Source: CAVQBC01 sp963848415
GTDB taxonomy: Bacteria > Actinomycetota > Thermoleophilia > Solirubrobacterales > Solirubrobacteraceae
Direction: 5' to 3'
Assembly: GCA_963848415.1 (NCBI GenBank)
Contig: CAWKDN010000002.1
Span: forward strand, 372,001-436,000
DNA: 64,000 bases
Of this stretch, positions 56,300-64,000 are shown piece after piece. Position 1 is the first letter of the stretch. Each line of letters opens with the position of its first letter. The translations under genes and the position numbers were made by a program. Under the pieces are notes generated by a model. It searched no databases and was not told where the DNA came from. It saw only the letters and a program-made list of their open reading frames with translations.

Positions 56300-58010
56300 A
56301 GGCCTGCGGGAAGTTGCCGACCTGGCGCCCGCTGACCGGGTCGTACTCCTCGGCCAGCAGGCCGACGTCGTTGGCGAGGCCGACGAGCCGCTCGAAGACC
56401 TCGGCCGCCTCGTCGCGTCGCCCGAGCATGGCGAGGTTGTTGACCAGCCAGAAGGTGCAGGGCAGGAAGGCGCCCTCGCCGGGCGGCAGGCCGTCGTCGG
56501 CCTGCTCGGTCGGGTAGCGCAGCACGAAGCCGTCGCGCATCAGCTCGCGCTGGATCGCCTCGACCGTCCCGGCGACGCGCGGGTCCTCCGGTCCCAGGAA
56601 GCCGACCATCGGGATCAGCAGCAGGGCGGCGTCGAGCGTCTCCGAGCCGTAGGACTGGGTGAAGCTCTTGCGCCGCGGATCCCAGGCGCGCTCGCACACC
56701 TCGCGGTGGATGGCGTCCCGCTCCACCCGCCAGCGGTCGACGGGCCCCTCCCAGCCGAAGCGTTCTGACATCGTCACCGCGCGGTCGAAGGCGACCCACG
56801 CCATGACCTTGGAGTGGGTGAAGTGCCGCCGCGGGCCGCGCACCTCCCAGATGCCCTCGTCCGGCTCGTGCCAGGCGGTCTGCAGGAAGCGCAGCAGGCT
56901 CCCCTGCACCTGCAGCGTCTGCTCGCGCGGCGCCATGCCGGCGATGCGCGCCTGCACGATCGCGTCCATCACCTCGCCGTAGACGTCGAGCTGGAACTGC
57001 TCGGAGGCCGCGTTGCCGACCCGCACGGGCGAGGAGCCCTCGTAGCCCGGCAGCCACGGGACCTCGTACTCGGTCAGCCGGCGCTCGCCGGCCGGCCCGT
57101 ACATGATCTGGGTCTCCTCCGGCGTGCCGGCGATCGTGCGCAGCAGCCAGTCACGCCAGGCGGTCGCCTCCTCGACGTAGCCGCCCTCGAGCAGCGCCGT
57201 CAGGGTGAGCGTCGCGTCGCGCAGCCAGCAGAAGCGGTAGTCCCAGTTGCGCACGCCGCCGATGAACTCCGGCAGCGACGTGGTCAGCGCCGCGACGATG
57301 CCGCCCGTCGGCGCGTAGGTCAGCGCCTTGAGGGTGATCAGCGAGCGCAGCACGAGGTGGCGGTGCGGGCCGCGGTAGGTGCACTGCCCGCTCCAGTCGC
57401 GCCACCAGGCGGCGGTGTCCTCGGTCGCGACGAGCGCGTCGACCGGGATCGGCGGGTCCTCGTGCGAGGCGAAGTAGGTGAGCACGAAGCCCACGCGGTC
57501 GCCGGCCTCCACGGTGAAGTCGGCCACGGTCTGCATGCCCTCGCCACGCGTCTCGACGTCGGCGGTCAGCTCGATGGCGTCCGGCCCCGCGACGGCCAGC
57601 AGCCTGCCTTCGGTGCGGTAGACCCACGGGACGATGCGCCCGTAATCGAAGCGCACGCGCATCGCCATCGCCATCTCCACGCGCCCGTGCAGGCCCTCGA
57701 CGACGCGCACGAGGTCGACCCGCCGATCGCGCACCGGCATCGAGTCGGTCACCCGCACCGCGCCGCCGGCGGTCTCGAAGTCGGTCTCCAGGACCAGCGT
57801 CCCCTCGCGGTAGCGGCGCTCGACGCGGCGCACCTCGCCGGCCGGCGCGAGCCGCCAGCGGCCGTGGTCCTCCGTGCCCAGCAGCGCGGCGAAGCAGGCG
57901 GGCGAGTCGAAGCGCGGCAGGCACAGCCAGTCGATCGAGCCGTCGTTGCCGACCAGGGCGCCGGTGTGGGTGTCCCCGATCAGGGCGTAGTCCTCGATCC
58001 GCCGCGCCAT
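56256..58010 (-). CDS. Glycoside hydrolase family 15 protein (glucoamylase/trehalase type)
   Basis: A 584-residue enzyme. An N-terminal beta domain starts IEDYALIGDTHTGALVGNDG. The alpha/alpha barrel has GGVRNWDYRFCWLRDATLTL, GIWEVRGPRRHFTHSKVMAW (general acid Glu) and LLAEEYDPVSGRQVGNFPQA (general base Glu). Actinobacterial members of this length include cytosolic trehalases. No signal peptide. Both catalytic residues present, so activity is likely. ATG at 58010. Confidence 0.88.
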   Translation of the reverse strand: MARRIEDYALIGDTHTGALVGNDGSIDWLCLPRFDSPACFAALLGTEDHGRWRLAPAGEVRRVERRYREGTLVLETDFETAGGAVRVTDSMPVRDRRVDLVRVVEGLHGRVEMAMAMRVRFDYGRIVPWVYRTEGRLLAVAGPDAIELTADVETRGEGMQTVADFTVEAGDRVGFVLTYFASHEDPPIPVDALVATEDTAAWWRDWSGQCTYRGPHRHLVLRSLITLKALTYAPTGGIVAALTTSLPEFIGGVRNWDYRFCWLRDATLTLTALLEGGYVEEATAWRDWLLRTIAGTPEETQIMYGPAGERRLTEYEVPWLPGYEGSSPVRVGNAASEQFQLDVYGEVMDAIVQARIAGMAPREQTLQVQGSLLRFLQTAWHEPDEGIWEVRGPRRHFTHSKVMAWVAFDRAVTMSERFGWEGPVDRWRVERDAIHREVCERAWDPRRKSFTQSYGSETLDAALLLIPMVGFLGPEDPRVAGTVEAIQRELMRDGFVLRYPTEQADDGLPPGEGAFLPCTFWLVNNLAMLGRRDEAAEVFERLVGLANDVGLLAEEYDPVSGRQVGNFPQAFTHVGLVQAATHLR

Positions 58011-58068
58011 CTCTGCGGGACCCTAGTGCGATTGACCACCGCGCGGGCGGGGTACCGCGGATGGGGCG

Positions 58069-58515
58069 ATGAAGACGCTCTACACCGCCACCGCCACGGC
58101 CACCGACGCGGGGCGCAACGGCCGCACGCGAACCCCCGACGGCACGCTGGACCTCGCGCTGACGATGCCCGAGGCGATGGGCGGCCCGGGCGGCGAGGGG
58201 ACGAACCCCGAGCAGCTCTTCGCCGCGGGCTACGCGGCCTGCTTCGCCAACGCCATGCGCAGCGCGGCGCGGCGCGATCGCCGCGAGGAGGTCGTCGAGG
58301 GGGCGTCGGTGACCGCCCGCGTCGGCATCGGGCGGATCGAGGGCGGCCGGTTCGGCCTCACGGTCGACTTCGAGATCACCGTGCCGGGACTCGAGCAGGC
58401 CGAGGCGGAGGAGCTGGTGGCCAAGGCCGACCAGCGGTGCCCGTACTCCAACGCCACCCGCGGCAACATCCCCGTGGACTTCGCCGTGCGCGGAGCTTCG
58501 CCCGCCGCCGCCTGA
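58069..58515 (+). CDS. ohr: Organic hydroperoxide resistance protein (Ohr/OsmC)
   Basis: A 148-residue thiol peroxidase. LYTATATATDAGRNGRTRTP, NPEQLFAAGYAACFANAMRS (first catalytic Cys), and VAKADQRCPYSNATRGNIPV (second Cys) are the Ohr pattern. It reduces organic hydroperoxides with a lipoylated or dithiol partner. ATG at 58069. A nitrilase-family gene starts 10 bases beyond its stop. Confidence 0.92.
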   Translation: MKTLYTATATATDAGRNGRTRTPDGTLDLALTMPEAMGGPGGEGTNPEQLFAAGYAACFANAMRSAARRDRREEVVEGASVTARVGIGRIEGGRFGLTVDFEITVPGLEQAEAEELVAKADQRCPYSNATRGNIPVDFAVRGASPAAA

Positions 58516-58525
58516 CGCCCTCGCG

Positions 58526-59224
58526 GTGCCGCTGACCGTCGCCGTCGCCCAGCCGGAGTGCGTGCCCTACGACGTCGCCGCCAACGCCGCGGCGCACGCG
58601 GACGTGGTGCGGTCCACGGGCGCGCGCGTCGTCGTCTTCCCCGAGCTCTCACTGACGGGCTACGAGCTCGACGCGCCGGTGCTCGCCCCGGACGATCCGC
58701 GCCTCGCACCATTCGTCGAGGCGTGCACGCAGACGGGCTCGATCGCCCTGGCCGGCGCGCCCGTGGCGGGCGACGCGGGCGCGGCGCACATCGGCGTGCT
58801 CGCCGTCGGGGCGCGGGGCGCCGGCGTGGCCTACCGCAAGATGTGGCTCGGCGACGAGGAGCGCACGCGCTTCGCGCCCGGCGGCGCGCCGGCGGTGCTC
58901 GAGGTCGACGGCTGGCGCGTCGGGCTCGCCGTCTGCAAGGACACCGGCGCCGCCCGCCACGCGTCTGACACGGCCGCGCTGGGCATCGACGCCTACGTCG
59001 CCGGCGTGCTCGAGCACGCGCGCGACGCCGCCGTCCAGGACGAGCGCGCCCGTCGCGTCATCGCCGAGCACGGCGTGTGGGTCGCGGTCGCGAGCTTCGC
59101 GGGCGCGACCGGCGGCGGCTTCGCCCAGGCCGCGGGCGGCTCGGCGATCTGGAGCCCCGACGGCGAGCTGGTCGCGCGGGCCGGCAGCGAGCCCGGCGCG
59201 ACCGCGATCGCGACGCTCGGCTGA
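58526..59224 (+). CDS. Carbon-nitrogen hydrolase (nitrilase superfamily)
   Basis: A 232-residue amidase. The catalytic triad is visible: Glu in VVVFPELSLTGYELDAP, Lys in VAYRKMWLGDEE, Cys in VGLAVCKDTGAARH. The fold and length match single-domain nitrilase-family amidases. Substrate not assignable. GTG at 58526; the short 10-base gap suggests co-transcription with ohr. Confidence 0.85.
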   Translation: MPLTVAVAQPECVPYDVAANAAAHADVVRSTGARVVVFPELSLTGYELDAPVLAPDDPRLAPFVEACTQTGSIALAGAPVAGDAGAAHIGVLAVGARGAGVAYRKMWLGDEERTRFAPGGAPAVLEVDGWRVGLAVCKDTGAARHASDTAALGIDAYVAGVLEHARDAAVQDERARRVIAEHGVWVAVASFAGATGGGFAQAAGGSAIWSPDGELVARAGSEPGATAIATLG

Positions 59225-59225
59225 G

Positions 59226-59429
59226 CTAGGCGCGCGTGGCCCAGACGCCCCACAGCGGGTCGCCCGGGCCGCCCGGCGGGGTGCGCAGCGCGCTCTCGGG
59301 CTCGGCGTAGAGCGCACCGACCGCCGCGATCGCCCCGGCATCGATGTGGGTCACCAGGCGGGGCGGCGCGTAGAAGGCGGCGTCGGGCGCCGGATCGCTG
59401 CGGTCGAAGAAGCCGGGTCCGAAGTCCAT
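59226..59429 (-). pseudogene. N-terminal stub of a SAM-methyltransferase-like protein
   Basis: A 67-residue frame: MDFGPGFFDRSDPAPDAAFY then APPRLVTHIDAGAIAAVGAL and YAEPESALRTPPGGPG. The segment FYAPPRLVTHID.AIAAV..LY is the start of a family of methyltransferase-like proteins of more than 200 residues, where the SAM motif should follow. Here the chain ends. Either a truncated gene or a fusion. One base separates its stop from the convergent amidase stop. Confidence 0.45.
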
Positions 59430-59513
59430 GGGTGCGATACGGAGTCTGACCGGGCGTTGACCACGGCGGCCGAGCGGGTAGCGGCCCCCGAAACCACTGC
59501 GGAGGGGGTTGTC

Positions 59514-59885
59514 ATGCCAGAGGCCGGCGCGCCGGCGGCATCCGAGCAGGACCCGGTCGTCGACTGGGACGCGATCGAGGGCTCACCGGAGTTCCGCGAG
59601 CTGGTGGCCAGCCGCAAGCGCTTCGTCGTCGGGGCACTCGGCTTCGCGGTCGTCGCCAGCGTGACCTACGTGCTGGTGAGCAACCTCTCCCCCTCCACGA
59701 TGGGCGTCTCGGTGTTCGGCGAGATCACGCTCGGCTTCGTGGCGGGCGTCGGGTTGATCGTCATGACCTGGGTCATCACGCTGATGTACCTGCGCCGCTC
59801 GGACAATGAGTGGGCGGCGCTCGAGCGGCGCGCGGTCGAGCACGCCGAGGACCCGCCGCGCAACGACGGGCAGGCGGCGCGATGA
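59514..59885 (+). CDS. DUF485 membrane protein (YjcH-like)
   Basis: A 123-residue protein with two membrane helices: VVGALGFAVVASVTYVLVSN and LGFVAGVGLIVMTWVITLMY, preceded by FRELVASRKRF, a DUF485 signature. DUF485 proteins sit beside acetate/monocarboxylate symporters. GGAGGGGG 7 bases upstream of the ATG. Its stop overlaps the symporter ATG (ATGA). Confidence 0.88.
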   Translation: MPEAGAPAASEQDPVVDWDAIEGSPEFRELVASRKRFVVGALGFAVVASVTYVLVSNLSPSTMGVSVFGEITLGFVAGVGLIVMTWVITLMYLRRSDNEWAALERRAVEHAEDPPRNDGQAAR

Positions 59886-61483
59886 CCGTCCTCGCCGCCG
59901 CCGGCGACGGCGTCAACACGCTCGCGCTCGCCGTCTTCGCCGTCGTGCTCGCCGTGACGCTGGCCGTCACCTACTGGGCCTCCAAGCGGACGAGCACCGC
60001 CACGGAGTTCCTGGCCGCCGGGCGCGGGATCTCCGGCGTGCAGAACGGCTTCGCGGTCGCGGGGGACTACATGTCGGCGTCCTCCTTCCTCGGCTTCGCG
60101 GGGCTGATCTTCTTCTTCGGGCTCGACGGCTTCATCGGGCTGGTGTGCGCGCTGGTCGCCTTCCTGCCGGTGCTGCTGCTGCTCGCCGAGCGCATGCGCA
60201 ACGCGGGCAAGTTCACGATGGCCGACGTGCTGAGCTTCCGTCTGCGCCAGCGCCCCGCGCGCATCGTCGCCTCGCTGGGCACGCTGTCGGTCGCCTTCGT
60301 CTACCTCGTGGCCCAGATGGTCGGCGCCGGCGTCCTGCTGCAGGCGCTGGCGGGGATCGACTTCGCCCTCTCGGTCGTGCTCACCGGCACCTTCATGGTC
60401 GTCTACGTGATCTTCGGCGGCATGCTCGCGACCACGTGGGTGCAGATCATCAAGGCCGGGCTGCTGATGACCGCCGGCGTCGTGCTGACCGTGCTGGTGC
60501 TCGCCGAGACGAGCTTCGACCCGGTCGAGTTGTTCCGTCAGGCGGCGCAGGAGAGCGCCGACGGCGAGGCCTTCCTGGCCCCCGGGCTCCAGCACCCCGA
60601 CGCGATCAACGGCATCTCCTTCGGCCTGGCGTTCCTGCTCGGCACCGCCGGGCTGCCGCACATCCTGATCCGCTTCTTCACGGTGCCCGACGCCAAGGCC
60701 GCCCGCAGCTCGGTCTGGTGGGCGGTCCTGCTGATCGGGCTCTTCTACATCATGATCATGATCGTCGGGGTCGGCGCGCGGGCGATCCTCGGCGCCGGCG
60801 CGGAGGAGGCCAGCGCCGGCGGCAACCTCGCGGCGCCGCTGCTCGCCGAGGAGCTCGGCGGCGGCGCGGGCACCGTCGGCGGCGACCTCTTCCTGGCGAT
60901 CATCAGCGCGGTCGCCTTCGCGACGATCCTCGCGGTGGTCGCCGGGTTGGTCATCTCCGCCTCGGGCTCGATGGCCCACGACCTGTGGACCAACGTCGTG
61001 CGCCGCGACCGGCCGCCCTCGGACGCCGAGGAGGTGCGCGTCTCCCGGATCGCCGCGCTCGCTCTCGGCGTGGTGGCGATCGGCGTGTCGATCCTCGGCG
61101 GCGAGGGCTTCAACGTCTCCATCCTGGTCGGGCTGGCCTTCGCGGTGGCCGCGAGCGCGAACCTGCCGGCGCTGCTGCTGGCGCTCTTCTGGCCGCGCTT
61201 CAACACGATGGGCGCCGTCTGCGGGGTGCTCGGTGGGCTCTTCGCCTCGCTGGTGCTGATCGCGCTGAGCCCTGCCGTGTGGCCGGGCCCGGACTCCGAG
61301 GGCTCGCCGATCGCGCTCTCGAACCCCGCGATCATCTCCTTCCCGCTCGGGTTCCTGTTCTGCTGGCTGGGCACCGTGCTCAGCCGCGAGGGCGCGGCCG
61401 AGCACTCCTACCACGAGCTGCACGTGCGGGCCGAGACCGGCCTCGGCGCCGAGGCGGCGGGCGAGAAGCCGGTGCTCGGATGA
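59882..61483 (+). CDS. actP: Sodium:solute symporter, ActP-like (acetate/monocarboxylate)
   Basis: A 533-residue SSS-family transporter with about 13 membrane segments. FLAAGRGISGVQNGFAVAGD then YMSASSFLGFAGLIFFFGLD and DVLSFRLRQRPARIVASLGT, plus GTAGLPHILIRFFTVPDAKA, are ActP hallmarks. It imports acetate or other monocarboxylates with Na+. Coupled at both ends by ATGA overlaps to the DUF485 and synthetase genes. Confidence 0.9.
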   Translation: MTVLAAAGDGVNTLALAVFAVVLAVTLAVTYWASKRTSTATEFLAAGRGISGVQNGFAVAGDYMSASSFLGFAGLIFFFGLDGFIGLVCALVAFLPVLLLLAERMRNAGKFTMADVLSFRLRQRPARIVASLGTLSVAFVYLVAQMVGAGVLLQALAGIDFALSVVLTGTFMVVYVIFGGMLATTWVQIIKAGLLMTAGVVLTVLVLAETSFDPVELFRQAAQESADGEAFLAPGLQHPDAINGISFGLAFLLGTAGLPHILIRFFTVPDAKAARSSVWWAVLLIGLFYIMIMIVGVGARAILGAGAEEASAGGNLAAPLLAEELGGGAGTVGGDLFLAIISAVAFATILAVVAGLVISASGSMAHDLWTNVVRRDRPPSDAEEVRVSRIAALALGVVAIGVSILGGEGFNVSILVGLAFAVAASANLPALLLALFWPRFNTMGAVCGVLGGLFASLVLIALSPAVWPGPDSEGSPIALSNPAIISFPLGFLFCWLGTVLSREGAAEHSYHELHVRAETGLGAEAAGEKPVLG

Positions 61484-63048
61484 CCGAGCGGGCGGATCGC
61501 TCGGAGCTGACGCCGGTCGCGTTCCTGGAGCGCAGCGCGGGCCTCGTGCCCGACCGGGTGGCGGTGGTCCACGGCGAGCGCCGGACGACGTACCGCGAGC
61601 TGGGCGAGCGGGCGAACCGGCTCGCGAGCGGGCTGCGCGCCGGCGGGCTCGAGCACGGCGACCGCGTCGCGGTGCTCAGCCCGAACGCCCCGGCCATCCT
61701 CGAGGCCCACTACGGGATCCCGGCCGCGGGCGGCGTCATGGTGCCCATCAACGTGCGCTTGCACCCCGACGAGGTGGCCGGGATCCTCGCCCACTCGGGG
61801 GCGAGCTGGCTGCTGCTCGACGCCGAGCTGCGCGACGCGGCGGGCACGAGCGACCTCGCCGGCGTCCGGGTCGTCGAGGTCGCCGACACCGGCGAGCCCG
61901 AGGACCCCTACGAGCAGCTGCTCGCGGAGGGCTCGCCCGAGCCGGTCGAGTCGTGGCTGTCCGACGAGGAGGAGCCGCTCTCGATCAACTACACCTCGGG
62001 CACGACCGGCAAGCCCAAGGGCGCGGTCGTCACCCACCGCGGCGCCTACCTGATGGGCCTCGGCGTGGCACTCGAGTGCGCGCTCGGGCCGGGCTGCCGC
62101 TACCTGTGGACGCTGCCGATGTTCCACTGCAACGGCTGGTGCTTCCCGTACGCGGTGACCGCCGTGGCCGGGACCCACGTGTGCCTGCGCAAGGTCGAGC
62201 CGGGGCGCATCTGGGAGCTGCTCGAGGGCGAGGAGATCACCCACTACTGCGGCGCGCCGACCGTCCACATCGGTGTCGTCAACGACGCCGCCGCCCACCG
62301 CCTCGAGCAGGCGGTCCAGGTCCCGACGGGCGGCGCGCCGCCCTCCCCCACCCTGCTGGCCCGCATGCAGGAGCTCAACCTCCACCCCCAGCACCTCTAC
62401 GGGCTGACCGAGAGCTACGGGCCGCACACGAGCTGTACCTGGGACCCGGCGTGGGACGAGCGCCCCGACGAGGACCGCGCCCGGTTGGCGGCCCGCCAGG
62501 GCCAGGCGTTCCTGGCCGGCGAGCGCGTCCGGGTGGCCGGCGAGGACGGCGCGGACGTGGCGCGCGACGGAGAGGCGCTCGGCGAGGTGCTGCTGCGCGG
62601 CAACACCGTCATGGCCGGCTACCACGAGGCGTCGGAGCTGACCGAGGAGGCCTTCGCGGGCGGCTGGTTTCACACGGGCGACCTCGCGGTCTGGCACCCC
62701 GACGGCCACGTCGAGCTGCGCGACCGCAAGAAGGACATCGTCATCACCGGCGGCGAGAACGTCTCCACCATCGAGGTCGAGCAGGCGCTCGCCCAGCACG
62801 ACGCGGTGCTGGAGGCCGCCGTCGTGGCGATCCCCGACGAGCGCTGGGGCGAGCGGCCAAAGGCCTTCGTCGAGTTGCGCGAGGGCGCAGAGGCCTCAGA
62901 AGAGGAGCTGATCGAGTTCGCCGGCGAGCGCCTCGCGCGCTTCAAGCGCCCGGCGGCGGTCGCCTTCGGTGAGCTGCCACGGACGTCGACCGGCAAGGTG
63001 CAGAAGCACGTGCTGCGCGACCGCGAGGCCGACGGCGAGGGCGGTTAG
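61480..63048 (+). CDS. AMP-binding acyl-CoA synthetase
   Basis: A 522-residue ANL enzyme. SINYTSGTTGKPKGAVVTHR (P-loop), LPMFHCNGWCFPYAVTAVAG, HLYGLTESYGP, GWFHTGDLAVWHPDGHVELR, DRKKDIVITGGENVSTIEVE and the lysine in PRTSTGKVQKHVLR are all present. FHCNGWCF and length point to the medium-chain/AAE-type family, not the about-650-residue AcsA. It probably activates the acid imported by the symporter. The stop overlaps the convergent peptidase at TTAG. Confidence 0.88.
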   Translation: MTERADRSELTPVAFLERSAGLVPDRVAVVHGERRTTYRELGERANRLASGLRAGGLEHGDRVAVLSPNAPAILEAHYGIPAAGGVMVPINVRLHPDEVAGILAHSGASWLLLDAELRDAAGTSDLAGVRVVEVADTGEPEDPYEQLLAEGSPEPVESWLSDEEEPLSINYTSGTTGKPKGAVVTHRGAYLMGLGVALECALGPGCRYLWTLPMFHCNGWCFPYAVTAVAGTHVCLRKVEPGRIWELLEGEEITHYCGAPTVHIGVVNDAAAHRLEQAVQVPTGGAPPSPTLLARMQELNLHPQHLYGLTESYGPHTSCTWDPAWDERPDEDRARLAARQGQAFLAGERVRVAGEDGADVARDGEALGEVLLRGNTVMAGYHEASELTEEAFAGGWFHTGDLAVWHPDGHVELRDRKKDIVITGGENVSTIEVEQALAQHDAVLEAAVVAIPDERWGERPKAFVELREGAEASEEELIEFAGERLARFKRPAAVAFGELPRTSTGKVQKHVLRDREADGEGG

Positions 63049-64000
63049 ACGCCGCAGGAGCGGCGAGCGATCTCGACGTAGGCGTCGAGCGCCGCCTCGA
63101 GCTTGGCCACCTCGGCCCACTCGTCGGTCTGGTGGGCCTGGCCCGCCTCGCCGGGGCCGCAGATGACCGTCGGCACGCCGCCGTAGGCGGGCGTGAGCGC
63201 GGACGCGTCGGTGAAGTACGCCAACCCGCGCGGCTCCGCGGGCGAGGCGCCCAGCACGTCATGGACGTCGCGCACCCACGGGTCGGCGGAATCGGAGACG
63301 ACCGGGTCGAACGCGATCCGGGTGGCGAGCGAGACGTCGTGGCCCGCGGCAGCGGCGATCGCCTCGAGCACGGCCTGCGCGCCGAGGCCGGGGACGGTGC
63401 GCACGTCGATCTCCGCGCCCGCGCCGTCGGGCACCGAGTTGACGTTCACGCCGCCGGAGACGGTGCCGACGCTGAGCGTCGGGCGGCCGAGCAGCGCGTG
63501 CTCCTCGGCCTCGAGCTCGAGGCCGTCGAGCGCAGCCACCGCACGGGCGAGCGGATAGATCGCGTTGACCCCCAGCTGTGGCGAGGAGCCATGGGCCGAC
63601 CGCCCCTCGGTGGTCGCCTCGATCCAGATGACGCCCTTGTGGGCGACGCACGGCGCGTTGCCGGTCGGCTCGGCGACCAGCAGCGCCCCGGCCTCGCCCA
63701 GCGCGCCGGGCGCCTCGGTCAGGGCGACGGCGCCCTCGCAGCCGGTCTCCTCCCCCGCGCACAGCACGATCTCCAGGCCGCCCGCGCCCGGGCCGAGGGC
63801 GGCGAGGCGCTCGGCGGCGAGCACGATCGCCGCCACACCGCCCTTCATGTCCGACGCCCCGCGGCCGTAGAGGCGCTCGTCGTCGAGCTCGCCGAACGGC
63901 TCGCGCGACCAGCGCGCGCGGCCGAGCGGCACGGTGTCCAGGTGCCCGGTCATGGCCAGCGCGGGCCGCTCGCCGCGGCCCTCGAGGCGGGCGACCAGGT
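63045..64000 (-). CDS. M20-family peptidase/deacylase (ArgE/DapE-like), 5' end outside window
   Basis: At least 318 residues. The frame is open to the window edge (LVARLEGRGERPALAMTGHL continuing). Metal ligands: H/D in TGHLDTVPLG, D in YGRGASDMKGGVAAI, the base and ligand EE in CAGEETGCEG, and E in LVAEPTGNAP. A dimerisation domain follows GRSAHGSSPQLGVNAIYPLA, and the last ligand H is in GQAHQTDEWAEV. It cleaves N-acyl or peptide bonds; succinyl-diaminopimelate desuccinylase and acetylornithine deacetylase are the main relatives. Confidence 0.9.
   Translation of the reverse strand, partial: LVARLEGRGERPALAMTGHLDTVPLGRARWSREPFGELDDERLYGRGASDMKGGVAAIVLAAERLAALGPGAGGLEIVLCAGEETGCEGAVALTEAPGALGEAGALLVAEPTGNAPCVAHKGVIWIEATTEGRSAHGSSPQLGVNAIYPLARAVAALDGLELEAEEHALLGRPTLSVGTVSGGVNVNSVPDGAGAEIDVRTVPGLGAQAVLEAIAAAAGHDVSLATRIAFDPVVSDSADPWVRDVHDVLGASPAEPRGLAYFTDASALTPAYGGVPTVICGPGEAGQAHQTDEWAEVAKLEAALDAYVEIARRSCGV

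Noticed and set aside
59666..61423. Minus-strand open frame of 585 codons
   Set aside because: Antisense to DUF485 and ActP; Glu/Arg/Gln low complexity; no start signal.
1..64000. tRNA, rRNA, CRISPR array, IS element or prophage
   Set aside because: By-eye search found no T-loop-type GTTCRANTC with matching acceptor, no evenly spaced repeats beyond the two-unit element, no transposase or integrase. A covariance-model search would be decisive.

Overview
The window is very GC-rich actinobacterial chromosome (visibly above 70 % G+C, strongly G/C third positions, frequent GTG and TTG starts, many ATGA/GTGA stop-start overlaps). The gene set (J-domain protein, NudC, ECF42 sigma factor with a DGPF partner, mycobacterial-type LigC and Prim-Pol, DUF1707, an actinobacterial LexA-type SOS box, HD-GYP/LuxR regulators) suggests a soil actinomycete, most likely Solirubrobacterales/Thermoleophilia. 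That placement is inference. I see no rRNA, tRNA, CRISPR array, insertion sequence or complete prophage.

Layout, left to right. 1-5 kb: the end of an enolase-superfamily gene, a GNAT acetyltransferase, a MazF-type toxin-antitoxin pair, a long acyl-CoA dehydrogenase, a RibD-C/DHFR-like reductase and a decayed AraC regulator. 5-14 kb: a divergent metabolic block. On the minus strand lies a fused FAD/Fe-S 2-hydroxyacid dehydrogenase with a MatC-type carrier and a MatB-type acyl-CoA synthetase. On the plus strand lie a serine-glyoxylate-type aminotransferase, a family III CoA-transferase and a crotonase-fold protein lacking both usual catalytic glutamates. 14-18 kb: VapBC, a Nudix hydrolase, a methyltransferase and an HD-GYP/LuxR regulator. 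17.9-19.6 kb: a tandem 60-bp inverted-repeat element, then a near-perfect SOS box before a 78-residue orphan and a glutaminase. 19.6-22.1 kb: an ASCH-like protein, a DUF2332 protein and a deletion scar holding TetR and epimerase remnants.

22-37 kb is regulator-plus-oxidoreductase territory: MarR/MFS; LysR facing a three-gene NAD(P)-oxidoreductase operon; a VOC protein and a metallo-beta-lactamase-like protein; a TPP-dependent decarboxylase-like enzyme with a cyclase/isatin-hydrolase-like enzyme; AraC facing NmrA/DUF1772; an epimerase; and MocR facing AhpD-cupin. 36.8-40.4 kb is an accessory, partly decayed stretch with less extreme composition: an Hcp stub, a frameshifted pilin-like gene, orphans, DUF1918, and VapBC with a long palindromic operator and no canonical toxin start.

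40.4-64 kb returns to dense coding. It holds a J-domain fusion, NudC, small orphans, DUF1707, a phosphoesterase, an AlkZ/YcaQ-like glycosylase, a cupredoxin-like secreted protein and LhgO. Next is a minus-strand run: LuxR, methyltransferase, hydrolase, methyltransferase, Prim-Pol, LigC. Then come a second MazF pair, DGPF/ECF42, a GH15 hydrolase, Ohr, a nitrilase-family enzyme, a methyltransferase stub, a DUF485/ActP/acyl-CoA synthetase operon and a truncated M20 peptidase. Convergent genes in this window very often end on shared palindromic stop codons.
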